A DNA stretch of 64,000 nucleotides. It comes from Auanema rhodensis (taxonomy: Eukaryota; Nematoda; Chromadorea; Rhabditida; Rhabditidae). Positions within the stretch are counted from its first letter, which is position 1; every line of letters begins with the position of its first letter. The stretch spans positions 12,400,001-12,464,000 of the forward strand of contig OZ059895.1 in NCBI GenBank assembly GCA_964057225.1. The letters are read 5' to 3'. This document shows, one piece after another, positions 10,286-19,638 of this stretch. The notes beneath the pieces are model-generated. The model was not told the origin of the DNA and searched no databases. It saw only the letters and a program-made list of their open reading frames with translations. The translations under genes were made by a program, and so were the position numbers.

Positions 10286-11397
10286 TCTATAAGGGACGAA
10301 TCTCTATGGACCATTGCCGCTACTTTTCTCACCTTTAAATTACTTTCTCTTTCTTTGAAATCCTTTTTACTCTAAAAATTTATCTTGATTTCATGTCCAA
10401 AAATTCTAATTAAATTTTATATTTCAAACTTTCAAGTCAATTTTGTATCTAAAACAAAAACTCCAATTTAATCTAGTAATTCGAATTTATCTCTAAATAT
10501 CATTCTTCTAACATCATTTCTGATATATCTATTTGAAAAAAAAAAATGTCTTATACATATTATCTATTACAATCTATATTCCTACTTTATTCCTCTACTT
10601 TCCTGTATGTTTGAAGCATATAATGCATAAAAACTCTTTTTGGAACAAGCATATCAAAATATTTAACCACGAATAATATTAAAAACTATCAATTCATGAA
10701 ATATCTTAAAGACATTTATTCATATTGCAACACTTACCCATAAGTCATCTTGAAAACATCTTATCACAAGCTAAATTTTGAAAATATCTATTCATAAATC
10801 ATTCTGAAAACATTGATTCATAAACAAAACCACTATTTTTGATATCTAACGCATTTTTATGAGAAAGCCCCGTAAGAAACAATACCAGACATTCTCGGGA
10901 CATCGCGCGGAGGCGTACACTTTTTGATATAAGACGCGCAATCATTTGAAATTAACCCTTTTTGGTCCCATATGAGAATTAAAGAATATTTTGAAGTTGA
11001 GTGGTCCCACCTAGCAAGACCCAGGGGAACAGAAGTAACGTTAAAAGGGAACGTCTTTTGGGGGTTTGCTTAGGTAAGAGAAGTCTGGAAAAGTGGTTAT
11101 GAGAAGCCTGTGTACCTGATCTTGTCCATGACTGAAAAGGAGCAATACACAGACCACTGTCTCATATCTCATGCCTCTTCGAGAGATAAGAACTTGGTCC
11201 TTTACTAAAGGTCACACGTAGTTGCGGACTCGTGTATGAACTTGACCAGGCTATTCTCCGACTAGAGACCCGCTGCAGGCTGGCCCCCTGACAGGAACAG
11301 GAGTCGCGCATACCAACCCCATATTGTCTCTTACGTTTTGTATAATATAAGCTCAGTCTTCGTTGGTTAATAATTTCCTTCCAGGAAACCAACAAAG
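10286..11397 (+). other. Long untranslated leader of the gypsy element
   Basis: A 1.1-kb stretch without a convincing reading frame. The first 500 bases are AT-rich; from about 10860 it becomes more GC-balanced. A good splice donor (TAG|GTAAGAG) at 11074 and an acceptor (TTTCCTTCCAG) ending at 11384, 13 bases before the Gag ATG, would define a 311-bp leader intron. This rests on motif inspection only. TATAATATAAG occurs at 11341, upstream of the ATG. Packaging signals would be expected here, but I cannot recognise one. Confidence 0.5.
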
Positions 11398-14300
11398 ATG
11401 GCTGACGCAGCGAATCAAAACCCTCCGCCGGGAAATATTGCCCAAAATGCTACGAATAGCGCAGAGAAAACTCAGACAGTGGAAGCAGCACTGCATAGAA
11501 ACCAAAGAAAAAGAGGACCACCGGATGCATTCCGACCAGATGCGAAATATCCGAAAACGAACGCGAAATCAAAGAAATTACCCCCTATTCCGGGTACACC
11601 GCTAACTGCTAAGAAACTTTATACTACTGCTATTAAAACTACTAGGCATGCAATTAGCTTGAATAAGAATAAAGCATCATCCAGTAAATCTACGCCCAAA
11701 CGCTCTTCTCACTCTCCAAAAACAGTTGTTAATACCGGCACTAACACTTGTCCTCCAAATCACACTTCTCCTCAACGCCTTGTTCAAACCGCAAATGCGG
11801 AAATCCTCACCTCTCCTATTCCTAGAAACTTTCCCTCTTCCACTGATCAATCTTTGCACGGGCACTCTCTGTCTCCTGTCTCTTCTTCGTCAGACAATTA
11901 CGTAAATTTGACTTCGATAGTTACAGAGCAGAGAAGTCGCCCTCAAATGGCAGAGCAGATGGAGCAAGACAATTCTCCTATTGCAAGAGCCCACAACGTT
12001 TCTATTCGCCATCACAAACCTACGCTTTATGATGGATCGGTTCCATTCAACCTCTACATGCAAAGACTAGAAGGATATTTCGATGCCCTTCAAGTCCCTA
12101 TTGCCGAGAGACTTTCCCATCTCTATCTACTTCTCGGAACGGATAGAGCCGCTGAAGCTCTTCGAACTATACCAGCAGAAGATTTACGCCAGGGATGGAA
12201 CCACGTCAAACGCATACTATCGGAGAAATTACAACCTCAAGAAAAGAGAGATGCAGCATTCACAAAACTCACTCATTTGAAACAAGGAGAGCACGAAACG
12301 GTACAAAATTTCGCTCAACGCTGCAGAAACCTTGCCTACGAATCATGCAACATGGACTCGACAGCCGATGAAAGAATACTACGAGTTTCATTCTTAGGAG
12401 GACTACGAAAGACTTTAAGAACACATGTCAATAACCGCAGCCCTATCACCTTTGATGCAGCCGTGACTATTGCCGAAACTGTGGAAGCTGACGAGGATCC
12501 TTCGCTCTTGGTCAACAACTTGATTAAAGACGTGGAACAACTAGAGATTAATAACGGTCTCATAAACCACATGAGAGCATCACAACAGGAGAAAATCTAT
12601 TACGGATCACAAACACACCAATCAAGAACATTCTATGGAAATCAATCAAGACCACAACACCCACAAGAGCAATGGAATCAAAGAAGAGGAGGATACCGCT
12701 CACCAAGATACCAAGAGGATCGACAAAATAACCGTCACAACTTCAGACAGGATAACAGAAACAATGGATATCAACGAGGATACAACAATTATCGTAGCCC
12801 CCAACGGTACGATAGATACAATGATCGATACAACAGCAGAGGAAACGATCGATATGATAGCAGAAGGAATGATCGACAGGAGCACAGAGGAAACGACCGA
12901 TACAACCGCGGAAACTGTCCTGATCGCGGATTTCAACAACGAAATCGCAGCACTTCATATGGACCACATAACAGGCACAGAGATCGCACAAGAAGCCCCA
13001 GCGTCCGTTTTCACGTTAACAAAGTAGAAAAGGAAACAGTCAAAACAAAGAAGACACTTCCGTTCATACCGCTATTCTTATCCGTCATCGCCCTATCTAT
13101 GATACCTTGCCAGGCAGATAACACCTATCAACTCTGCATTGGCAAACGAGGAGGCATTTTCCTCGAACCACCTCGCCCAACCACCTGCTCAGACTATGCA
13201 CACAAGGACGGAGTCGAGATAAAAACAGTGGAACTATTCGCAGAAAATATGAATTACAAGGAATGGGAAGCATGGAAATGCGCCAAGGAAATCTATAAAA
13301 CGTGCGCCCACGACTTATTCTTCGTCAGGGAAAATAACGTTACATTACTCCGAATAGAACCAGCCACTCCACAAGAATGCCAAACAGCCTTTCAAGAAAG
13401 ACGACACATGGATAACGACTTCAATCGCGAAGCACCAGGACTATTCAAAGCCCCTATGCCATCTAATACACAATCAAAATCGTTTTGGGCATCCTCTTGC
13501 ACAACCAAGTCAAGATTCACCTTAGAAAGAGGAATAATGACTAGCCTACACGATGACACTATAATCTCCGACTTATTCATCAACACTGAAGGATGCACTA
13601 AGCAACAAGGAGTATGCAACACCACCAACGCAGTTATCACATGGATCCCACCCAATGATCATCGAAATTGCGACTACACGACATTAGGGAAATTCGAAGC
13701 ACTAATCAACAATGATACTGTATTAATCTCGGAAATACAAGGAGCATTCATTCTCAAAAACAACACGCCAGACCCTACAGCTACAAGATGTATGAATACA
13801 AGCATCTACTCAACTGATAGTGGTACGTACATTTCCATCAAGGACTTAAAAACACACCGACGTCAAAAGAGGATGGCACTCCAAGAATACCCTACGAGAT
13901 TCTTCAATATCACTATCTACAAATCACTTCGCCTCACAGACAGTTCTACAGGTATACTACCTATGTACCAGACATATCGAAATAGGAAAAGACTGGACAA
14001 CGCTTATAACCTTATGGAATATCTCAAGACATCTAGCGTACACATAGGTTTCATCAAATTCCTACAACTAGATTCATCAAAACTGAAGAACCGACTCTTA
14101 TGGCACAACTACACTGACATCAACATGGTTATCCTGCACACACTTGCAGAAGCTGAGATTCGACTTTCTACAAAAATTGCCATCGAACACCTACTGCCAT
14201 CAGAGATCACGGCAAAACTCAGCAAGCAAATCACTATCAGCGACTTTGCCACACGTCTACTCAACTACGAAGGCGATTATCTCGACCGAGCAAGACAAAT

Positions 14301-16248
14301 AGCCATTGAAATAGCTCACACACCTACCACTCTGGCAACAGGAGAGACTATTCCATCAATGGAGGACTATCTGTACCAACTGTACCCACCCAGGATGACA
14401 AAACTGCCTAGATCACGCACTGACACACAGTTCTACACCCAGATGGATCAAATACAGGAGTTTCTTGATTATCTAGAGCAAAACAATCGTCTAACTCGGA
14501 TATCAAAAAAACAAAGAGAGACAGAAAATAAGAAATGGGCAGATCTCACAAAACAGGCAAATTCGTCAGCAATCGTCTTTCCCAACTATACCCTCATCTT
14601 CAACGGACACACACAAAATTATGGGTTGCCCAAAAATCAACCTACAATCAGACCTATCACGGATGAAGACAGCAAACTATTTCAACAAGCATATCTTCAG
14701 CTCATTGAGTCACCTGGTGCTAGCCCCACAACCACCACTACTACAACCACCACAACCACTACATCGACTACCACAACAACTGTCCCGACAACTACTACTC
14801 ATCGGACGTCTCCACCTCAACCTACAACTACACCAAGGAGATATTACTATTACCAGAGTACAACAACTCCAGTAACTCCACCACCACGTCCTCTCACCAC
14901 CACATCCCGCAGGGAATCTACTAGGACACTTCCAACAACTCGGACTACTACAAAGCGAGCAACAACAACCCAACCGATTGAGGAAATCAAATCTCACACT
15001 GGATCACAAGCACACCTCAATTTCCTACGAACACGAGCAGATATCATTCAAAAATACGACGATCAACTACGCCAACAAGATACAAGGTCCCACCTCCAAT
15101 ACTCTACGTCAAAACTAGAGGAGGAAATCTTACAATCTTTCCAAATAACAAAGAAAAACGTATGCAGAATGCAAAATAAGCAGCTACTTACCTGGTGGGC
15201 AATCCTGCAGATTAATCCGACTATAGGAATTCGCACTATGCTTCGTCGACAGGATATTTCAGCAAAGTTTGTTGGAGAACATCTTATTTACGTCATGCCA
15301 TGCACCCCTGTACAAGTAACACGTGTATACTCGGATCACAAACGAGACGATAAATGTTACCTGGAGACACCGGTAGACACGGAACATCACGGAAAACTCT
15401 TCATCACACCAGGATCAAGAGATTTAACACCATTTGCCCACATCATAGCATGCGATATGGCTACATCAGATCCCTACAGAGAAAACAATCAATGGATGAA
15501 AGATAATTCAACATTGAATGTGACTAACTTCTCATTTTCGGATGAACTCACATCTGTAAAAATTGATCACATTAAGTTTAACAATTCCAACATATTTTCA
15601 AACCTCACGGAGTCAACATTTCCAATGGCACTGGCTATTTCCTACGGCTCTAGCCTAGCATCTTTACAAGCAACTATGCCAGGAAAATTGAAACCAGTCT
15701 TCAAACATTCTGGACTATCCAATCTGAATCCAATAGGAATTATAGGAGGAACAGTTGGAACGACATTAATGATAGCAGATAACATATCAAACAACGCGGA
15801 GAAACAAATCACAAATTTCTTTGGATACATAGGAGAGTCAATTACAGCATGGATACTAAGGACACTAGCTATTATTGGAGCAATCATCGTCACAATAGGA
15901 CTCATAACTGTTACCATTTGGGCATTAAAAATATATGCATGTACCACAAGGATACCAATCAATCAAATTACATTCAACGAACAAGACGAAGAACCAAGAG
16001 GAGAGGACAAACAATTCGAATTAAAACCACTAGTCACTTCTCAGCAAGAGAAATTATATACAAGAACCTCTCGATATGATCCTGACGCCCCACTATCAGA
16101 TAATGACTTTTTCGCCTATCTACCACGGTACGCTATGAAAGAATCAAGGATTAACTACATCGGAGGATCACGACTACCTTTCGTACCTCTCTCCATTCAC
16201 AATCAGATCTTTACTGCTTTATGGGACACAGGAGCTTCTATATCATAA
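11398..16248 (+). CDS. Gypsy Gag / Env-like glycoprotein / protease N-terminus fusion frame
   Basis: One open frame of 1616 codons starting at AAGATGGCT. Residues 1-180 are basic and Ser/Thr/Pro-rich. About 200-370 form a retrotransposon Gag capsid-like helical domain. About 402-541 are an Arg/Asn/Asp/Tyr/Gly-rich, presumably RNA-binding segment with R-N-D-R-Y repeats and no CCHC knuckle. Residues 554-573 are a hydrophobic stretch ending in CQA, like a signal peptide. A Cys-rich, N-glycosylation-rich ectodomain follows, with RRQKR (821-825) and RNRKR (861-865) as possible furin sites. A Thr/Pro mucin-like stretch covers about 1108-1192, a gB-like block about 1256-1352, and a membrane anchor about 1488-1510. 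An aspartic protease begins with D-T-G-A at 1610-1613 and stops six residues after the catalytic Asp. Fusion of an envelope between Gag and protease is highly unusual. Confidence 0.85.
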   Translation: MADAANQNPPPGNIAQNATNSAEKTQTVEAALHRNQRKRGPPDAFRPDAKYPKTNAKSKKLPPIPGTPLTAKKLYTTAIKTTRHAISLNKNKASSSKSTPKRSSHSPKTVVNTGTNTCPPNHTSPQRLVQTANAEILTSPIPRNFPSSTDQSLHGHSLSPVSSSSDNYVNLTSIVTEQRSRPQMAEQMEQDNSPIARAHNVSIRHHKPTLYDGSVPFNLYMQRLEGYFDALQVPIAERLSHLYLLLGTDRAAEALRTIPAEDLRQGWNHVKRILSEKLQPQEKRDAAFTKLTHLKQGEHETVQNFAQRCRNLAYESCNMDSTADERILRVSFLGGLRKTLRTHVNNRSPITFDAAVTIAETVEADEDPSLLVNNLIKDVEQLEINNGLINHMRASQQEKIYYGSQTHQSRTFYGNQSRPQHPQEQWNQRRGGYRSPRYQEDRQNNRHNFRQDNRNNGYQRGYNNYRSPQRYDRYNDRYNSRGNDRYDSRRNDRQEHRGNDRYNRGNCPDRGFQQRNRSTSYGPHNRHRDRTRSPSVRFHVNKVEKETVKTKKTLPFIPLFLSVIALSMIPCQADNTYQLCIGKRGGIFLEPPRPTTCSDYAHKDGVEIKTVELFAENMNYKEWEAWKCAKEIYKTCAHDLFFVRENNVTLLRIEPATPQECQTAFQERRHMDNDFNREAPGLFKAPMPSNTQSKSFWASSCTTKSRFTLERGIMTSLHDDTIISDLFINTEGCTKQQGVCNTTNAVITWIPPNDHRNCDYTTLGKFEALINNDTVLISEIQGAFILKNNTPDPTATRCMNTSIYSTDSGTYISIKDLKTHRRQKRMALQEYPTRFFNITIYKSLRLTDSSTGILPMYQTYRNRKRLDNAYNLMEYLKTSSVHIGFIKFLQLDSSKLKNRLLWHNYTDINMVILHTLAEAEIRLSTKIAIEHLLPSEITAKLSKQITISDFATRLLNYEGDYLDRARQIAIEIAHTPTTLATGETIPSMEDYLYQLYPPRMTKLPRSRTDTQFYTQMDQIQEFLDYLEQNNRLTRISKKQRETENKKWADLTKQANSSAIVFPNYTLIFNGHTQNYGLPKNQPTIRPITDEDSKLFQQAYLQLIESPGASPTTTTTTTTTTTTSTTTTTVPTTTTHRTSPPQPTTTPRRYYYYQSTTTPVTPPPRPLTTTSRRESTRTLPTTRTTTKRATTTQPIEEIKSHTGSQAHLNFLRTRADIIQKYDDQLRQQDTRSHLQYSTSKLEEEILQSFQITKKNVCRMQNKQLLTWWAILQINPTIGIRTMLRRQDISAKFVGEHLIYVMPCTPVQVTRVYSDHKRDDKCYLETPVDTEHHGKLFITPGSRDLTPFAHIIACDMATSDPYRENNQWMKDNSTLNVTNFSFSDELTSVKIDHIKFNNSNIFSNLTESTFPMALAISYGSSLASLQATMPGKLKPVFKHSGLSNLNPIGIIGGTVGTTLMIADNISNNAEKQITNFFGYIGESITAWILRTLAIIGAIIVTIGLITVTIWALKIYACTTRIPINQITFNEQDEEPRGEDKQFELKPLVTSQQEKLYTRTSRYDPDAPLSDNDFFAYLPRYAMKESRINYIGGSRLPFVPLSIHNQIFTALWDTGASIS
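13054..15972 (+). other. Env-like glycoprotein region inside the gypsy Gag-protease frame (class III, gB-like)
   Basis: Residues about 553-1525 of the frame starting at 11398. The region has its own signal-like hydrophobic start, many N-x-S/T sites, paired basic cleavage motifs, a mucin-like stretch, one strong membrane span and a short acidic tail, so it reads as a complete type I envelope protein. In the block at about 1256-1352, a Cys, a WW pair, NPT, a run of R/D and SAKFVG, then Cys-x-x-V, a Cys-Tyr pair and a final Cys follow the order seen in domain V-I of herpesvirus gB and chuvirus glycoproteins. The gB assignment is by pattern memory and should be treated as probable rather than shown. 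It is in the same frame as both Gag and protease with no stop on either side. Confidence 0.6.
16225..16248 (+). other. Protease active site followed by in-frame TAA
   Basis: The aspartic protease signature D-T-G-A-S is followed two codons later by TAA at 16246-16248. The next codon, in the same frame, is ATG, and the downstream frame continues with protease sequence ending in the typical L-L-G-I-D-F strand. No known readthrough context (such as TAG-CAR-YYA) is present. Stops or frameshifts in LTR elements normally precede the protease; inside it the stop looks inactivating. Confidence 0.8.
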
Positions 16249-19200
16249 ATGAAGGAAAGTACATTTCAACAACTACCGGCAGCAACAATGGTTATGGAAA
16301 AAACAACAGCCATTGTAGCAAACAAATCACGATTTTCTTTCCTGGGCTACACAAGAATCCCAATTATTATCGGGAAGACAGAAATCGAGCACAAAGTACT
16401 GATTTCTGCCAACAACCACTGCCCAGCACCAATATTATTAGGAATAGACTTCATAGAAGCTCTCAACAAAATAGGAATAAATACATCTTTACGACCACTA
16501 CAAAATTCACTACTAATTGGAGACACAATAGTACCTTTAGCACAAGACTACGCGCCATGGACTGAGAACCACACGATAGCACACGTCGTAAGCCTGGAAA
16601 CCAAACAGTTCTACCCAAGAGAAACCAGATCGCTTACATTGGAAGTAGACGATCCCGCCTCTTACGAACAAGCTTTCATTAGAAGCTCACAGCGGACAGG
16701 AAAAATGAGTTTCGCCCCTACTACTTTCACCCCAACGGGATATGGAGTTCAGATATTTACGAAACATTTACAAGATATCGACGAAATACTGAACGCATCA
16801 GCAGAGCTAGGATTAAAAATCAAGCTTAAGAAATGTACCTTTGGACAACAAGAAGTCAAATTCCTAGGATTCATTGTTGGACACGAAGGAATAAAACCAG
16901 ACCCTCAGAAAGTAAAAGCAATCCAAGATTATCCAAGACCGAAATCAATAACAGGAGTTCGAGCATTTATGGGAGTTGTGAACTACTTTCGCAGATTTAT
17001 TAGAAATGCCGCAGGCATTGCGTCACCACTTTATGAGCTCACGAAAAAGGATACAGCTTTCAAATGGGGAGATGCAGAAGAACAAGCATTTCAACAACTT
17101 AAACAGATACTCTGTCAAGCTCCTGTACTACAAGCACCTATAGCAAAACGACCTTACGTCATTGAAAGCGATGGAAGTATAATTGCAGTTGGCGCAGTAC
17201 TATTACAGGCTAAAGACGACAAAGAACCACTTCACCCAATTGCATTTGCCAGCCGAAAACTGAACAAAGCCGAACGGAATTACCCGCCAATTGAAATCGA
17301 AGCCCTAGCACTCACTTTCGCAGTACATCAATTTCGGACTTACATACTAGGCACACCAATAAGAATCATTACCGATCACAGGCCTCTTACTAGCCTCATG
17401 ACAAGAAAAGATCTCATTGGCAGGCTAGCAAAATTTCAAATCGTATTACAAGAATACGACATCGAGATAGTGTATCGCCCAGGACGTCTTAACAGCGTCT
17501 GTGATGCACTTTCACGATATTTTGAAGACGAAGTCAACGAAGCCAAGGAAAGAAAGAAGAAACCAAAAGAAACTCCTACACACAAAAGCTCGACTATTTC
17601 AACTATTACGGACCTTCGGACCATTCAAGGCAATACAGAATGGATCATGGAAACAAAAGAAAAGATTCGGAACAAAACAGCAGGAAGGCAACTAATGGAT
17701 CGATATATCGTTGTGAACGACGCTCTGTATGCAAAACCCAAAACAGCTTTACAAACTCCGCGAGCCATTCTACCAAACGATCCAGCAATCACAATACCAA
17801 TTATAGAAAAATTTCATAAAGACCCAATTCTCGGAGCACATCTTGGAATCAATAAGACTCAAGACTCCATTTTGCGACGGTACACTTGGACAGGAATACA
17901 GGATGATATCACAAGATATGTGAACAGATGTCTCGACTGTGCAAAGAGGAAAAATAACCCACATGAAGCCACAGTTGAACCAATGAGAAACTTCCCAACA
18001 GTGACACATCCATGGGAACGAGTTCACATGGACATACTAAGACCATTACCTAGAACTGCAAAGGATAATAGATACATTTTATCTATACAGGACGCATTTT
18101 CCAAATGGATTATAGCGATACCATTAATTCGTCAGACATCAGAAGAAATAGTATCAGCTATTATGACACACTTATTCTATGTCTTCGGACCCCCAAAGAA
18201 AATCATCACAGACAATGGATCAAACTTTGTCTCACACGAATTCAAAAGCATGTGCGATAATCTTGGATCGGAACATCACACAACTATGCCATACTACAAA
18301 AACGCAAATGGTCAAGTGGAACGGCTACACAGAACACTGGAAGAAGCATTAACTTCCTACGTTAATGACGATCAAGACAATTGGGATATTATTCTACCAA
18401 AAATTGTTTTTACGATGAATCGACTACCAAACGCTACTACTCGCACACCACCCTACGACTGTCTGTTTGGACAAACAGCTCGGTTACCAATAGATAAGGA
18501 CTTAGAAACTCCAGGAGCCACAATCAAGAACGCCCCGGACTTACACGAGAAGATTCATGAAAGGATAGAGTTGAATAATGAAAGAATGAAGAAGAAATAC
18601 GACGAAAATCACAGGACGCAGGAAAGAGAGATCTTCGTGGAAAATAGAGCACTCGTCAAGCGAGCAAAGCCAGCAAATAAATTACAAACAACAAGCGATG
18701 GACCATATATAATCAAGGAAATAAAAGGAAATAACGTAATATTAGCAGATAGCGAAGGGAATACGATTATAGCTCACAAGAATAATATAAGATACTTTCC
18801 ACCCGACGATAACAACGTCGAAGAAAGCGAGCACAACAGAAACGACTCCGCACCCGCCATTTATAGCGACGGCTCACAGCAGGATACGGAAAATACGCGC
18901 GCTAAAAATAGCACGCCCACCGCAACATCAATCTCTGATTCAGAAAGCGACAACGAGGACGAATTCTACGAACAAAGCCGACCTTCAATAACACCACAAG
19001 AAACAATAGCACCACAGGAAATTACGCAGGAAACACAACAGGACAATTATCAACCAGAAACCGGACCGAATACGGCAGACAAGTCAGCTACGGACAAGGA
19101 CGAAAACAACTTATTTCAACAACTTGTCGATAAAATTGGAGAAGAAACAAGGCAAGAGCTCTATGAAGAAAGACGTAAAGAGATACCCACAACCAAAAGA

Positions 19201-19428
19201 TGGAGCTCAGCCCTCAAGTTGGCACTTGGAATAGAAGACAAAAATCCTATAACCGCTCCAAAACCATTCCACGTACCAATAAGGTACAACAGCGTGATAC
19301 CCACCTTAGAGTCTAAAAACAGGCTCACACGCTCTCAGATACCTGATGCTCATTTCAATTCTCCAAAAACACCGGTTGTACGAAAGAAACGACCTTCAAC
19401 AGTGATTGGAGCAACAACAACCATTTAA
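16249..19428 (+). CDS. Gypsy Pol: protease C-terminal half, RT remnant, RNase H, integrase
   Basis: 1059 codons in the same frame as the preceding ORF. Residues 1-75 complete the protease (L-L-G-I-D-F at 63-68). About 80-168 are the usual linker. From about 169 the sequence jumps straight into the RT thumb side (LKKCTFGQQEVKFLGF), so the RT fingers, palm and YxDD motif are absent. RNase H follows with D308, E351 and D376. Integrase has a zinc finger (H523, H531, C561, C564), catalytic D595, D655 and E691 (35 residues between the last two) and a GPY/F motif near 818-820. The tail from about 840 is acidic and low complexity. The ATG directly after TAA may not be a real start; the frame is probably the continuation of a longer polyprotein. 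Confidence 0.85.
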   Translation: MKESTFQQLPAATMVMEKTTAIVANKSRFSFLGYTRIPIIIGKTEIEHKVLISANNHCPAPILLGIDFIEALNKIGINTSLRPLQNSLLIGDTIVPLAQDYAPWTENHTIAHVVSLETKQFYPRETRSLTLEVDDPASYEQAFIRSSQRTGKMSFAPTTFTPTGYGVQIFTKHLQDIDEILNASAELGLKIKLKKCTFGQQEVKFLGFIVGHEGIKPDPQKVKAIQDYPRPKSITGVRAFMGVVNYFRRFIRNAAGIASPLYELTKKDTAFKWGDAEEQAFQQLKQILCQAPVLQAPIAKRPYVIESDGSIIAVGAVLLQAKDDKEPLHPIAFASRKLNKAERNYPPIEIEALALTFAVHQFRTYILGTPIRIITDHRPLTSLMTRKDLIGRLAKFQIVLQEYDIEIVYRPGRLNSVCDALSRYFEDEVNEAKERKKKPKETPTHKSSTISTITDLRTIQGNTEWIMETKEKIRNKTAGRQLMDRYIVVNDALYAKPKTALQTPRAILPNDPAITIPIIEKFHKDPILGAHLGINKTQDSILRRYTWTGIQDDITRYVNRCLDCAKRKNNPHEATVEPMRNFPTVTHPWERVHMDILRPLPRTAKDNRYILSIQDAFSKWIIAIPLIRQTSEEIVSAIMTHLFYVFGPPKKIITDNGSNFVSHEFKSMCDNLGSEHHTTMPYYKNANGQVERLHRTLEEALTSYVNDDQDNWDIILPKIVFTMNRLPNATTRTPPYDCLFGQTARLPIDKDLETPGATIKNAPDLHEKIHERIELNNERMKKKYDENHRTQEREIFVENRALVKRAKPANKLQTTSDGPYIIKEIKGNNVILADSEGNTIIAHKNNIRYFPPDDNNVEESEHNRNDSAPAIYSDGSQQDTENTRAKNSTPTATSISDSESDNEDEFYEQSRPSITPQETIAPQEITQETQQDNYQPETGPNTADKSATDKDENNLFQQLVDKIGEETRQELYEERRKEIPTTKRWSSALKLALGIEDKNPITAPKPFHVPIRYNSVIPTLESKNRLTRSQIPDAHFNSPKTPVVRKKRPSTVIGATTTI
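16735..16775 (+). other. Internal RT deletion junction
   Basis: Within a few codons the linker sequence (ending near GYGVQ, residues 164-168) passes into what in complete Ty3/gypsy elements is the segment just after the YxDD catalytic loop (residue 169 on). By family length, roughly 180-250 residues are missing. The frame is preserved across the joint. I cannot define the exact breakpoints without an intact relative. Confidence 0.75.
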
Positions 19429-19587
19429 TCAAAAATAGAAACTTTTCGGGAAAATAACTTTATTCATTAATTTTTTTATAATAATTCATTCTATCTGCTA
19501 CCCAAACAACAAAAACAATGTTTTCCCCAATCATCAATCTTAATATCTATGTATCACAAAATATATACTTACCTATTTTTTTCACCC

Positions 19588-19595
19588 TATATAAG
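19588..19595 (+). promoter_or_regulatory. TATATAAG upstream of the gypsy 3' ORF
   Basis: CTATATAAGCTC lies 51 bp before the ATG at 19639. A similar TATAAGCTCA is found before the Gag ATG at 11346. It could serve as a separate promoter for the 3' ORF. Confidence 0.35.
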
Positions 19596-19638
19596 CTCAA
19601 AATTCACCTCAAGCAGAAAAACTCCCAGCACCACAAGA

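Noticed and set aside
11074..11384. A structural RNA gene or tRNA in the gypsy leader
   Set aside because: The stretch is more GC-balanced than its surroundings but I cannot fit a cloverleaf or box A/B; a leader intron explains its ends better.
12635..13027. 130-codon overlapping frame in the Gag tail
   Set aside because: Its Asp/Thr/Ile-rich pattern is the frame-shifted reading of the Arg/Asn/Asp repeat in Gag; two antisense frames there have the same cause.
16221..16565. 114-codon frame spanning the protease stop, considered as a frameshift product
   Set aside because: It encodes no protease motifs; the true protease continues in the original frame after the stop.
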